This document shows positions 18,652 through 28,194 of a DNA stretch of 64,000 bases, in pieces. The notes beneath the pieces are model-generated. The model had not been told where the DNA came from and searched no databases. It saw only the letters and a list, made by a program, of their open reading frames with translations. The stretch is from positions 38,554 to 102,553 of the forward strand of contig NZ_FOKR01000015.1 of assembly GCF_900112195.1 (NCBI RefSeq), read 5' to 3'. The DNA comes from Butyrivibrio sp. YAB3001. Lineage in GTDB: Bacteria; Bacillota; Clostridia; Lachnospirales; Lachnospiraceae. Both the position numbers and the translations under genes were made by a program. The first letter of the stretch is position 1, and every line of letters starts with the position of its first letter.

Positions 18652-19608
18652 ATGAAAAATATCAAGAAGATAATAATTAAAATAAAGGATGGTTATTTAT
18701 ATAAGCGTACATATACGAAATATGCTAAGAAAGTCATAAAAATGATGATTAAACAAGGTGATTGGAACAATAGTTTTTTAGAAGACATTCGATTTATGTA
18801 TATAAAATATACTATTCCTGAGATTTATAAGAATACTACTGATCCGGAGATTAGGAAATGTATGGAATACGTTGCTAATAATAAACCGGAAGTTTTTTGT
18901 TATGATGATGCCAGAAAATCATATTATGATATACAAGATGTCCATTATGACGAGGCTGCCAAAATGTACTTTGGGTATTGGGAAGGGAAAAAGCTGTATT
19001 TTAAGCGCTCTTTAAATAGTCCTGAGATGGTTCGTAACTACTTGAGTAATTCAAAATGGGAGCAGAGCTTGGAATCTCCACATAGATATTTAACTGAGGA
19101 CTTTAATGTAGAGAATGGTGGAGTTGTTTTTGATATAGGAGGAGCAGAAGGTAATTTTTCATTGACTGTTATTGACAAAGCTTCAAAGATATACATTTTT
19201 GAATGTGATGAAGAATGGATTGAGGCGTTAAAGCTTACATTTGCTGACTATAGCGATAAAATCGAGATTGTAAAAAAGTATGTTAGTGATAAAGATTCTG
19301 AAAGAACAATTACAATCGATACCGCAATGAAAAATTATAATGTAAATAGTGTTGATATGGTTAAGATGGATATAGAAGGAGCTGAGATTAGTGCAATAAA
19401 GGGAGCAAAGCAATCTATTGATAGTGGGATGATTATGAAATGGGCAGTTTGTACGTATCATAATCCTAAAGATGCAGAAATAATATCAAATCTCTTGTCA
19501 AGCTATAAGAGAGAATATTCTAAGGGATATATGATGCATGCTATATGGCAATTGCATAATTTGAAGTATCCTTATTGGGTTAAAGGGGTTCTTAGAGCAA
19601 GACTATAG
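18652..19608 (+). CDS. FkbM family methyltransferase
   Basis: A SAM-dependent methyltransferase of about 318 residues. The SAM loop is DIGGAEGN (161-168), followed by the acidic FECDE (183-187) and the FkbM signature DIEGAE (240-245). In glycan loci such enzymes usually O-methylate a sugar of the repeat unit. The N-terminal 150 residues precede the catalytic fold and are not assigned. AGAGGAAAAG before the ATG at 18652 is an excellent ribosome site; earlier in-frame starts would lie inside the terminator stem and are rejected. It is the first gene after the internal terminator, so it needs its own promoter or read-through. None was recognised. Confidence 0.85.
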   Translation: MKNIKKIIIKIKDGYLYKRTYTKYAKKVIKMMIKQGDWNNSFLEDIRFMYIKYTIPEIYKNTTDPEIRKCMEYVANNKPEVFCYDDARKSYYDIQDVHYDEAAKMYFGYWEGKKLYFKRSLNSPEMVRNYLSNSKWEQSLESPHRYLTEDFNVENGGVVFDIGGAEGNFSLTVIDKASKIYIFECDEEWIEALKLTFADYSDKIEIVKKYVSDKDSERTITIDTAMKNYNVNSVDMVKMDIEGAEISAIKGAKQSIDSGMIMKWAVCTYHNPKDAEIISNLLSSYKREYSKGYMMHAIWQLHNLKYPYWVKGVLRARL

Positions 19609-19627
19609 TTGATGGAGCAGTGTGATA

Positions 19628-21046
19628 ATGGTTTTTTCTAGTTTGATATTCACTTTCTTCTTTTTACCCATAGTACTATTGATGTACTATTTGGCAAAAG
19701 AAGAATATCGCAATTACATTTTACTAATTGCAAGTTTGTGGTTCTATTCATATGGAGAACCACATTTTATTGTTGTTATGATTGCGTCAATCATGGTAAA
19801 TTATGGGTTGGCACTGTTAGTGGATAAATATAAAACAAAATGTATAGGCAAACTATGTTTGATATTAGATTTAGCCGGCAATTTAGGTATACTTTTTGTT
19901 TACAAATATTTTGACTATTTGTTGTATATAATGGCTGAAAAGATACATCTTGGAGTGTCACCAATAGGTATTACTTTGCCTATTGGAATATCTTTTTTTA
20001 CATTTCAGGCATTATCATATGTTATTGATGTTTATAGAGGAACTGTAAAAGTCCAGAAGAATCCCTTATATTTAGCTTTGTATATTTCATTCTTTCCGCA
20101 GCTTATAGCAGGACCAATAGTGAGGTACTCAACAATTGAAAGACAGATTACTGAAAGAAAAAGCAGTACTGATTTATTTGCTGATGGAGTAAGGCGATTT
20201 ATGCTAGGTTTTGGAAAAAAAGTATTGTTGGCAAATAATTTGGCACTTATTCCGCAGCAAACATTTAGCCGGGATGTTACAATTACAAATCCATTATTTT
20301 TATGGATGGGATCTGTTGCGTATAGTTTGCAGATTTTTTATGATTTTTCTGGATATTCTGACATGGCTATTGGATTGGGGAAGATGTTTGGTTTTGAGTT
20401 TGAAGAAAATTTTAATTACCCATATATATCCAAAACAGTCACGGAGTTTTGGCGGAGATGGCATATTTCATTGGGACAGTGGTTCAAAGATTATGTGTAC
20501 ATTCCATTAGGCGGGGCAAAAACAAATGCTATACGACATATTTTGAATATGCTAGTTGTATGGACGCTTACAGGAATTTGGCATGGTGCAAATATAACTT
20601 TTTGGGCTTGGGGATTTGGGTATTTTGTGCTACTTGTGATAGAAAAGTATTTGGTCAAACCATCACATCATGAGAATGTTTATTTCAGGATATTTTGGCG
20701 CATCATTACTTTAGTTTGTGTTAATTTTGGATGGGTTATCTTTAATTCAGAATCTTTGAAAGCGGGAGTGAAATATTGCTTAGCTATGTTAGGATACTAT
20801 AGATACCAGACAAATATGATAGATACTGACATTGTCGCTAATTTTCGTCAATATGGAGTTTTTATTATAATGGGTATATTATTTTCAACGCCCATTATGA
20901 AAATGCTTAGAGAAAAAATATTGTCAGAAGGTGGTAAGAAACTATTTGCTATTTTGGAGCCAGTTGTAGTATCAGTTGTATTTTTGTGGGCGGTATCATA
21001 CTTAATATTAGGAGCACATAATCCGTTTATTTATTTCAATTTTTGA
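19628..21046 (+). CDS. MBOAT family O-acyltransferase (AlgI-like), second copy
   Basis: A 472-residue polytopic protein starting MVFSSLIF, typical for this family. It has LPIGISFFTFQ, YDFSGYSDMAIG and the MBOAT His at 279 (EFWRRWHISLGQWFKDYVYI region) and 319 (GIWHGAN). It resembles AlgI more closely than the 2513 protein does. It should pass an acyl group through the membrane to an SGNH-type partner, here the DHHW protein 14 nt downstream. GGAG ten bases before the ATG at 19628 supports that start over a GTG at 19622. The substrate glycan is unknown. Confidence 0.93.
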   Translation: MVFSSLIFTFFFLPIVLLMYYLAKEEYRNYILLIASLWFYSYGEPHFIVVMIASIMVNYGLALLVDKYKTKCIGKLCLILDLAGNLGILFVYKYFDYLLYIMAEKIHLGVSPIGITLPIGISFFTFQALSYVIDVYRGTVKVQKNPLYLALYISFFPQLIAGPIVRYSTIERQITERKSSTDLFADGVRRFMLGFGKKVLLANNLALIPQQTFSRDVTITNPLFLWMGSVAYSLQIFYDFSGYSDMAIGLGKMFGFEFEENFNYPYISKTVTEFWRRWHISLGQWFKDYVYIPLGGAKTNAIRHILNMLVVWTLTGIWHGANITFWAWGFGYFVLLVIEKYLVKPSHHENVYFRIFWRIITLVCVNFGWVIFNSESLKAGVKYCLAMLGYYRYQTNMIDTDIVANFRQYGVFIIMGILFSTPIMKMLREKILSEGGKKLFAILEPVVVSVVFLWAVSYLILGAHNPFIYFNF

Positions 21047-21060
21047 CCAAGGAAAAGAAA

Positions 21061-22215
21061 ATGAAAAAAAATTCTATAGGACATATTTATATAGGAATAT
21101 TTATTATTCTTGTATTTGGCTTAGGCATTGGTAGCTTTTTAAATTTGGCTGATTTTTATATTAATGACAGAAAAAATAACAATGAATGGACTCCTGAATT
21201 AGGAAGCAAACTGGAGACAGATATTGCAAGCACTTTTTATATGAATTTTGATTTTGTTAATTTAAATGGTGCTATCAGAACAATAATGAATCAATATTCA
21301 ATGAACAATATTGTGAAAATGAACAACGGATATCTTTTGACTACGGTTGAAAAGTGCTCGGAAGATTCACTTAATAATTATGCAAACAAAACAATAAGGT
21401 TGAATGAATATTTAAAAGAACGCGGTTCGTATTTAGTATACGCGGCAACACCATATACAAGCAGCAAATATGATCCGGAATTACCTGTTGGGGTAATGGA
21501 TTATGGAAATGATAATATTGACAGATTGCTGGAATTATTAAAAAAAGGTGGAGTGGATGTATTAGATTATAGAGAAACCATGCATTTAGACGGAATCAAT
21601 CAGTATGACTATATGTATGTAACGGATCATCATTGGACAACTGAAGCTGGATTATATGCTTATGGTTATTTGGAAGATTATATAAAGGACAAAACGGGAT
21701 GCATAATTGATGACAGAATTCGTGACATTAATAATTATTCTGTGACCAAGTATAAAAAATGGCACTTAGGGTCAAGAGGACAGCGTACGGGAATATTTTA
21801 TGCTGGAATTGATGATTTTGACTTGATTGTTCCAAATTTTGACACAAAGATACAAAATGATTATGGCGAAATTGGAACAGTGTCTGAATTAATGTTTGAT
21901 ATGACAGCACTTGAGCAAAAGAATTTATCGTCAAGATATACTTATGATTCTGTTCAAGGAAAAACATTAGGACATTATGTTAATTTAAATAGCATGAATG
22001 ATGTTAAAGTATTACTTGTTTCAGATTCTTTTGGAAAAGCACTTGGCCAGTATCTGGCTATGGGGGTCAAAGAAGTTAAATACATTTACGATGGTGAAGA
22101 TTATGAGCTGACGCCTGAGTATATTGAAGAATATGATCCTGATGTTGTAATAATGTTATACTATTCGGAGAATGTAAAGGATAATTCTAAAATGTTTTCT
22201 TTTGATTCTTTTTAA
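21061..22215 (+). CDS. DHHW/AlgJ-like extracytoplasmic protein, probable MBOAT partner
   Basis: The 384-residue protein has one N-terminal signal anchor (about 7-29). TDHHWT has its DHHW at 189-192 and a later VSDSFG has Ser323. In AlgJ/AlgX and DHHW proteins the Asp/His motif precedes the serine, the reverse of ordinary SGNH order, and that is what is seen. It would transfer the acyl group delivered by the adjacent MBOAT to the polysaccharide outside the cell. AAGGAAAAG precedes the ATG at 21061, which directly follows the MBOAT stop, so the two are surely co-translated. The length fits the DHHW family. Confidence 0.85.
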   Translation: MKKNSIGHIYIGIFIILVFGLGIGSFLNLADFYINDRKNNNEWTPELGSKLETDIASTFYMNFDFVNLNGAIRTIMNQYSMNNIVKMNNGYLLTTVEKCSEDSLNNYANKTIRLNEYLKERGSYLVYAATPYTSSKYDPELPVGVMDYGNDNIDRLLELLKKGGVDVLDYRETMHLDGINQYDYMYVTDHHWTTEAGLYAYGYLEDYIKDKTGCIIDDRIRDINNYSVTKYKKWHLGSRGQRTGIFYAGIDDFDLIVPNFDTKIQNDYGEIGTVSELMFDMTALEQKNLSSRYTYDSVQGKTLGHYVNLNSMNDVKVLLVSDSFGKALGQYLAMGVKEVKYIYDGEDYELTPEYIEEYDPDVVIMLYYSENVKDNSKMFSFDSF

Positions 22216-22233
22216 TTAAATGGAAATGTTATC

Positions 22234-23796
22234 ATGGTTGAAAATCGGAATTATAAATTTTTAAATTATATAGTTTTTGCTTTAGGAATTTGTGCACTTG
22301 TAATAATCTATGTTTTAAAAGCTAGGGAAATAGTTTTACGTGCTGATTATCAGTGGGAAGTTCGTGAAGGGGTAGTATTAAACATGGCTCAAAGATTCGC
22401 CGCTGGAGTCAATCCGTATGAGTTTCATGATGGATTGCCAGAACCTGTTTATATGTATGGAATAGTACTGCCTGTTTTATTGAGTGTTTTGATAAGATTT
22501 GGCATTAATGATATTATCCTTGCTTCGCAGATCCTTACATTAGGTGTAGAGATTTTTGGCGTAATAGTATTTGGCGTAATCCTGATGAGAAGAAGAGTGA
22601 ATATGTCGTTAATTCCAATTGGCTTAATTGGGATTAGTAGTTGTTATTTTAGATTGGCAGCATATGGTGGAATCTTTCCTGATGCATACGGATTAACTTT
22701 ACTAATTATTATTTGGAGTATACTCCAAAGTGATGAGAATAAATGTCATTATCGTATAATCATTTATGCTTTATTATGCACTATAGAATTTTACGTTAAG
22801 CAATATTATGTTTTTATAGCATTGGGCTTTTTAGTGTATTTTGCTTTGAAGAAAGAATATAAAATGCTATTGAAGTTTGCAGTTATTGGAAGTTGCGTGG
22901 GTATAGTTTCGATAGTTTTGATCAGACTTTTCTTTCCAACATATTTTACGACAAACACTTTTTTTCTTGGAATATATAATAAGTATTCATTTAAATTGGC
23001 TTTTGAACAATTGCTTTCAATTATTCAAACATATTCAGTTATGTTTTTAACATTTCTGTTTTTTGTTACTTTGAAGTTGTTTAGATACAAGAAAGCAAAT
23101 GTGGATATAGTGGATATTGATACATATTCAATTGCCCAAGGTATCACTATGTTATTAATTGGAACGCTATTATCGACTTCTAATGGTGCATGGATAACAT
23201 ATTATCTACAATTATTTGTACCATATTTATTGTTCCTGGCAATAATAATTTGGGATGGGATTGCGAAGAGGATAAAAATATCTATACCAAATTATTATAT
23301 TTCTGCAATTGAAGTTGTACTATTGGCAATAGTTGTATTAAGCATTAAACGGCTTGTTTTTGTACAGCATATTACTGATGAACAGAAAAAAGAATGGGAA
23401 GAGGTATATACAGTTTTAGATGAATATAAGGATTGTAATATAAAAATGAGTGCACTGCCATTGAATTTTTATTGTTTGAAAAATGGCATTTATAGTGATA
23501 ATCCGGGACATTCAAATTGTTATACATATGAACTAATGGATTTAGTTGATGAGAAGTCTCCAAATAGTATTATTTATCCGTATGCCAAAGAATTAACAGA
23601 ACAGTTTATGCAGTACAATGAAGAATCATTAAAAAAATGTGCGAATGGTTATTATGATTGCGTTGTTGTCGAAAAAAATAATTATTATAGTGAAGAGATA
23701 GAAAATGCGATTAGTCAGTCCTATAGGAAAGTAAACGATTATAATCTTGTATGTGGTGTGGAAAAATGGGAGTGTACTATTTATGTTAAAAAATAG
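22234..23796 (+). CDS. polytopic membrane protein, putative GT-C glycosyltransferase
   Basis: The 520-residue protein has one N-terminal helix, an outer loop with DYQWE (38-42) and NPYEFHDG, then eight to ten further helices and a soluble tail of about 130 residues. An acidic residue in the first outer loop plus this topology suggests a GT-C enzyme using a polyprenyl-phosphate sugar. No closer family was recognised. It lies 18 nt after the DHHW gene and overlaps the next membrane protein gene, so it belongs to the same transcript. GC content is very low here (a 60-nt sample at 23041 is about 23 percent). Confidence 0.55.
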   Translation: MVENRNYKFLNYIVFALGICALVIIYVLKAREIVLRADYQWEVREGVVLNMAQRFAAGVNPYEFHDGLPEPVYMYGIVLPVLLSVLIRFGINDIILASQILTLGVEIFGVIVFGVILMRRRVNMSLIPIGLIGISSCYFRLAAYGGIFPDAYGLTLLIIIWSILQSDENKCHYRIIIYALLCTIEFYVKQYYVFIALGFLVYFALKKEYKMLLKFAVIGSCVGIVSIVLIRLFFPTYFTTNTFFLGIYNKYSFKLAFEQLLSIIQTYSVMFLTFLFFVTLKLFRYKKANVDIVDIDTYSIAQGITMLLIGTLLSTSNGAWITYYLQLFVPYLLFLAIIIWDGIAKRIKISIPNYYISAIEVVLLAIVVLSIKRLVFVQHITDEQKKEWEEVYTVLDEYKDCNIKMSALPLNFYCLKNGIYSDNPGHSNCYTYELMDLVDEKSPNSIIYPYAKELTEQFMQYNEESLKKCANGYYDCVVVEKNNYYSEEIENAISQSYRKVNDYNLVCGVEKWECTIYVKK

Positions 23797-25048
23797 TAAT
23801 ATCAATATAAAGAAGAACAGCGTGCAAAATGTAGTGATCATATGCATTTTATTATTGTTGGGGGCTATTTTTTTTGAGTTTTACATACGCTTGCTCACTC
23901 TTGATTCAGCTACTCTTACGGCAGATGATTTTCGTAATCATGTTAATACAGCGTTGGATTTTTTAAATTATATCAAATATGGGAAAAATGCTGTATCACT
24001 TTTTAAAGAGAACAATCAGTATTCGCATATTATAGCATATCCGATGTGGCATATTATTGTTTTGGTAGTGACGTATTTTGTTGGGGGAACGAATGGAATT
24101 GAAAACAATGTGTCAATCAATTTTTCCATTGCAATAACCAATACTGCATTGTTATTAGCAGCGTTTATAATAATATTTATTTATTTTAGTAAGAAGGTAA
24201 ACAGTTTTACTGCTGTATTATTAGCAACAAGTATGATGTTTTGTGGGCCTATTGATAATTTTGGATTGTTTGATAGATACTATTTGGGGGCATATACTGC
24301 AAATGTATGGCACAACCCTACATATTTAGCTGCTAAGCCAATTGCTTTAGTTGCGTTTTTGTGCTATGTCAAATTGTTGGAAGATGATAATAGTGATTTT
24401 AAATTATATTTTAAAGCAGCTTTTTTATTAGTAATAAGTGCTTTGTGTAAACCAAGCTTTTATCAAGCATTTTTACCAGGATTAGTGGCATATTGTGTTA
24501 TTAATTTTTGTGTTTCTAGAAATGCGTCGATGTTTTGGAGATATGTTAAAATTGCATTGACTTGCGTTCCGGTTGGCATTTTGGCAATTATTCAATCTAA
24601 AATAGCTGTTTCTGGCAATGGAGGAGCAGGACTTTCATTTGGCCCATTTTATGTAATTAAGCATTATACAAGCAATTGGTTACTAGCGATTTTTTTATCT
24701 ATCCTATTTCCAGTTGCTACTTTTGGATTATGTTTGGCAAAGCACAGATGCAATACTGAAATTAAGTTATCATTTTATATGCTTATTTCTGCTTTTTTAA
24801 TGTATCTTTTGTTTTATTTTGATAGTAATCCTTTTGCAGGAGATTTTAGCTGGGGAGTTGGATTAGCATTAAATATAGCGTTTGTGATTGCAACAAAAGA
24901 GATAATGCTTATAAGAGATAAATGTTGGTATGGTGTGAAAAATGGTTGTTTTCTTTTGCTGGCAGCACATACCTTTTTTGGGACAATATATTTTTTCAAT
25001 ATTTGGTATTCTGGATTGTTTTTGGAAAAAATGTCATATTTTTTCTGA
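23783..25048 (+). CDS. polytopic membrane protein, putative GT-C-like
   Basis: About 421 residues with nine to ten hydrophobic segments. TADDFRNH (47-54) follows the first helix and offers the acidic pair expected in the first loop of GT-C enzymes. The start is set at the ATG 23783, preceded by GGGAG. It overlaps the end of the previous gene by 14 nt, implying translational coupling. The open frame continues further upstream inside the previous gene. It lacks the long soluble tail of its neighbour. Function is inferred only from topology, the acidic loop and company. Confidence 0.5.
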   Translation: MLKNSNINIKKNSVQNVVIICILLLLGAIFFEFYIRLLTLDSATLTADDFRNHVNTALDFLNYIKYGKNAVSLFKENNQYSHIIAYPMWHIIVLVVTYFVGGTNGIENNVSINFSIAITNTALLLAAFIIIFIYFSKKVNSFTAVLLATSMMFCGPIDNFGLFDRYYLGAYTANVWHNPTYLAAKPIALVAFLCYVKLLEDDNSDFKLYFKAAFLLVISALCKPSFYQAFLPGLVAYCVINFCVSRNASMFWRYVKIALTCVPVGILAIIQSKIAVSGNGGAGLSFGPFYVIKHYTSNWLLAIFLSILFPVATFGLCLAKHRCNTEIKLSFYMLISAFLMYLLFYFDSNPFAGDFSWGVGLALNIAFVIATKEIMLIRDKCWYGVKNGCFLLLAAHTFFGTIYFFNIWYSGLFLEKMSYFF

Positions 25049-25051
25049 TAG

Positions 25052-25078
25052 TTGAATTGATTAGAGCTCGTATATAAT
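25052..25078 (+). promoter_or_regulatory. candidate promoter before the 25120 gene
   Basis: TTGAAT (25052-25057) and TATAAT (25073-25078) are separated by 15 nt, slightly short. TATAAT sits inside a CGTA...TACG inverted repeat. It falls in the only clear gap between the surrounding membrane-protein genes. Confidence 0.3.
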
Positions 25079-25119
25079 TACGAATTTAATTAATGTTTGG
25101 GAGGATAATGGAGATTCGT

Positions 25120-26607
25120 ATGTTGCGGGAGAAGTGTTTTAAAACGTCTGACAAGTGCAAAAGATGCGTTTTGTACGTTGTTTTAGCAATTATTCCCATT
25201 ATTGGTGCATGGGTTTTATTATTAAAATACAATATTCATGTTAGTGCGCTTTCAATTTTTAATTCCCAGTGGAATGATGAGCTCAGTTATTACAAGCAAA
25301 TAGAAGGAATAATGCGATACGGTATGCCTCAGGGATATTTTGGGTATAATGAGTCGAAAGCTATGATTGGAACATATGGCCCATGGTCACCTGTTTTACT
25401 GATTCCATATGCTATTATCTTTAGAATTATAGGTTTGGGAACATATAAAATATTACTTGTAAATCTGGTTTTGTGTTCGCTGACACTTATTGGAATTACA
25501 CATTTACTTGAACTCAATTGGATGCCGGCAATTTCAATTGCTGGCTTGTTTGCTGCAAATGCCAACATTATAAGATACACAATGTCCATATCACCAGAGA
25601 TAATAATTATGCTAGGTACATTGTGGATGATATGTTTTTTATATAAGTATGAGAATAGTAGTGATGACAAGTATTACTGGGCGTATATTGCAATTATGAC
25701 ATATTTGTCATTGTCGCGCGGATATTATGTTATTTTTGGTGTTGCGGGGATATTTATTGCAAAAAGAAAAAGAGTGAAGCTTATTACTGCTTTGATAGCT
25801 ATTTGTACTGCAATAGCATATCTCTTGATAATTCATTTTTTTTGTTCTCCGTATTTTAGATCGCTAGTAAATACAGATTTAATGAAATTATTATTTACAT
25901 CGCCCAAATTGTTTGTTAAGGAAAGCTCAGACATAATAATAGATGGATTTAGCAAAACATTTAAATCTATATTAGAAATAAAAAATAGAGATGCTTTTGG
26001 TGGAGTATATTATTTCTTTTCTTATGTAGTAATTATTCTTTTGATGTTTGGTGGTATTTTGAAAAAATGTAAAACCGCTATATTGGGGGCATTAAGTTTT
26101 TTGTTTATTATATTGTCGATATGGCTTCTGTACGATGTTGATACAGGGACAAGACATCTTATGGGTGGAGCTTTGGGGTTGATTTCAGTTTTTTTGATCA
26201 TATTGTCTTTTGGTAATATACAGAGGGGAATAGTTACCATTGCTATTTGGGGAACTGTAGCATTATTGACATTTTATTGTGAGACAGACTTTGTTATTAA
26301 GCCGCCGATTGTCGACGAAAAACTAGAAAGAGAGATTGATAAGGCAGATATACAGTTAGCTTATTCTGACAATAGATGGGATAATACTGTAATTTGGTCT
26401 ATAGATTGCGACTATAGATATTTATATTGTTTACCCAAAGGAGTTGGGATCAATCTTTGCACTAATGAATATGTTATGAAAAATGATGTGAATTCTAAGT
26501 ACGTTACAATTAATAATGACAATGATGATTTAGTGACCTATGTGTGTGATAAGGGCTGGAAGTTAATAAAACGCATAGGTGGCATAAGCCTTTATGTAAT
26601 CCGATAA
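25120..26607 (+). CDS. polytopic membrane protein, putative GT-C glycosyltransferase
   Basis: About 495 residues with ten or more helices. The first outer loop carries WNDELSYY followed by a GTYGPWSPV segment, similar in arrangement to GT39-like proteins with an acidic pair and a later aromatic-rich loop. A soluble tail of about 90 residues ends the protein. Three in-frame ATG are possible: 25093, 25108 and 25120. GGAG at 25110-25113 is six bases before the last, which is chosen. It would use a polyprenyl-phosphate sugar at the outer membrane face. The donor is unknown. Confidence 0.55.
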   Translation: MLREKCFKTSDKCKRCVLYVVLAIIPIIGAWVLLLKYNIHVSALSIFNSQWNDELSYYKQIEGIMRYGMPQGYFGYNESKAMIGTYGPWSPVLLIPYAIIFRIIGLGTYKILLVNLVLCSLTLIGITHLLELNWMPAISIAGLFAANANIIRYTMSISPEIIIMLGTLWMICFLYKYENSSDDKYYWAYIAIMTYLSLSRGYYVIFGVAGIFIAKRKRVKLITALIAICTAIAYLLIIHFFCSPYFRSLVNTDLMKLLFTSPKLFVKESSDIIIDGFSKTFKSILEIKNRDAFGGVYYFFSYVVIILLMFGGILKKCKTAILGALSFLFIILSIWLLYDVDTGTRHLMGGALGLISVFLIILSFGNIQRGIVTIAIWGTVALLTFYCETDFVIKPPIVDEKLEREIDKADIQLAYSDNRWDNTVIWSIDCDYRYLYCLPKGVGINLCTNEYVMKNDVNSKYVTINNDNDDLVTYVCDKGWKLIKRIGGISLYVIR

Positions 26608-26657
26608 GGCATGAGATTAGTAGCTTTTATTCTATATGAAATTTATGAGAGATTGAT

Positions 26658-28190
26658 ATGAACAAAGTTATTAGAAAAAATTACGGCGGAAAAAAGATTG
26701 AAGTTTTTAATAATGCGATAACGTTTATTATTGTATTTGTAGTGCTTATATATTTGCAGTTTTCATCAGGTATTACCAGGGATAGGTATGTAGGCGATGC
26801 GTGGGAGTACGCAGCCATAGGAGACAGCTTATTTGCATCAGGTAGTTTTAGACTTTTGGACATAGAAAGTCCCATAAAAGTTTGGGGGGGTGGAGACTAT
26901 CGAGGATTTGCTTTTCCGATACTTTTAGGCGTATGTCAACAATTAGACTTAATATTAGGCATACATAGTTCATGGTGGATACTTAGTAGCCTACTCTATT
27001 CATTGTTATTCCTTATTTACATAAGGTTTTTGCAAGAGATAGGTATAAGGAAGGAGAAAAATTTTACTTTTGTTAGAAGTATTATATCATTTTTTCTGCT
27101 TTTGATTTTCTTCTATGGATTGATAATATATGCACTTACGGATGTTTTAGCTTCATTTTTGGCAATAATGGCTGCTTGGATCATATTGGTTGCATTAAAA
27201 AAGAGAGAAAACCAAACGTATATTTGGCTTTTTGCTGGGGGAGCTGTCGCGTATTTGGCATATAATATTCGGACGGTTTATATGTTAGAGATAATTGGAC
27301 TGGTCTTTACTGCAGTTTTGTATGAGACTATGATGAGCAGAAAAGATGTCACTAATAATAATTACGTTTCTCGGATTCGAAATCCATTCATTGCATTATT
27401 AGCAATGATTACCGGGATTTATTCTGCTGCTTTACCACAGATCTATATTAATTATAATAGATATAGATTATTATCTCCTAAAGTGCAAGTTAATGGTTTA
27501 TTTGCGCAACAATTGTGGTGGGGAATTGGTATGGACAGATATGGTACATACATTGGAACTGACAATGAATTAAAGGTTCAGATGAAGTTCATTAATGCAA
27601 CCGGTTTGGCCATACAAAGTGTTTTTGAAAAGGAAGGATATGAAATTTCAATGAAGTCATATATTTTGGCGTTCATGAAATTTCCATTAGAATTCATTGC
27701 TATACTTTGGAAGCATATTTGGAATGCAATGTTTATTCTTTTTCCTGAAACCTATGTACAGGATGTTACAATCGATAGGAGCATACTAGCGATTGGTGGA
27801 CTTTTTATTGTGATTTTGTCTTTATTTTTATTTGCATACGATATTAAGAACGGGTTTAGTATATTTTGTTCAAGTAGTGCTAATAAAGAACATAAGTCAG
27901 ACATGGTATTGCGGGTATTCGTTATAATTTCGTTACTACTTCCTACTTTTGCTATTATGTTAGGAGCTTTAGAAGAAAGATATTTGTTGGTACTATATTT
28001 GCTTATATATGGAAAAGTATCTGATTGTAAAGCTGACTATCTTTTAATAAGGCAAAATTGGAAACAATTATTGATAAAAGTAGTTATAGGGCTGATTATA
28101 GCATTTACAGCTCTTTCGATTGAAAGTGGAATTTTGGCAGAACTTCAGGGAGTGGATGGAATTGTGCCCCTTATGTTTAATGGAAAATAA
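26658..28190 (+). CDS. polytopic membrane protein, putative GT-C glycosyltransferase
   Basis: A 510-residue protein with one N-terminal helix, an outer loop containing GDAWEY (46-51) and GGDYRGFAFP, and about nine further helices. The D-x-W-E in the first loop resembles catalytic acids of GT-C enzymes. Its stop is followed four bases later by the start of the acyltransferase-3 gene, so the two are coupled. It resembles its neighbours at 22234 and 25120 in layout more than in obvious sequence. No name can be given. Confidence 0.55.
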   Translation: MNKVIRKNYGGKKIEVFNNAITFIIVFVVLIYLQFSSGITRDRYVGDAWEYAAIGDSLFASGSFRLLDIESPIKVWGGGDYRGFAFPILLGVCQQLDLILGIHSSWWILSSLLYSLLFLIYIRFLQEIGIRKEKNFTFVRSIISFFLLLIFFYGLIIYALTDVLASFLAIMAAWIILVALKKRENQTYIWLFAGGAVAYLAYNIRTVYMLEIIGLVFTAVLYETMMSRKDVTNNNYVSRIRNPFIALLAMITGIYSAALPQIYINYNRYRLLSPKVQVNGLFAQQLWWGIGMDRYGTYIGTDNELKVQMKFINATGLAIQSVFEKEGYEISMKSYILAFMKFPLEFIAILWKHIWNAMFILFPETYVQDVTIDRSILAIGGLFIVILSLFLFAYDIKNGFSIFCSSSANKEHKSDMVLRVFVIISLLLPTFAIMLGALEERYLLVLYLLIYGKVSDCKADYLLIRQNWKQLLIKVVIGLIIAFTALSIESGILAELQGVDGIVPLMFNGK

Positions 28191-28194
28191 TAAA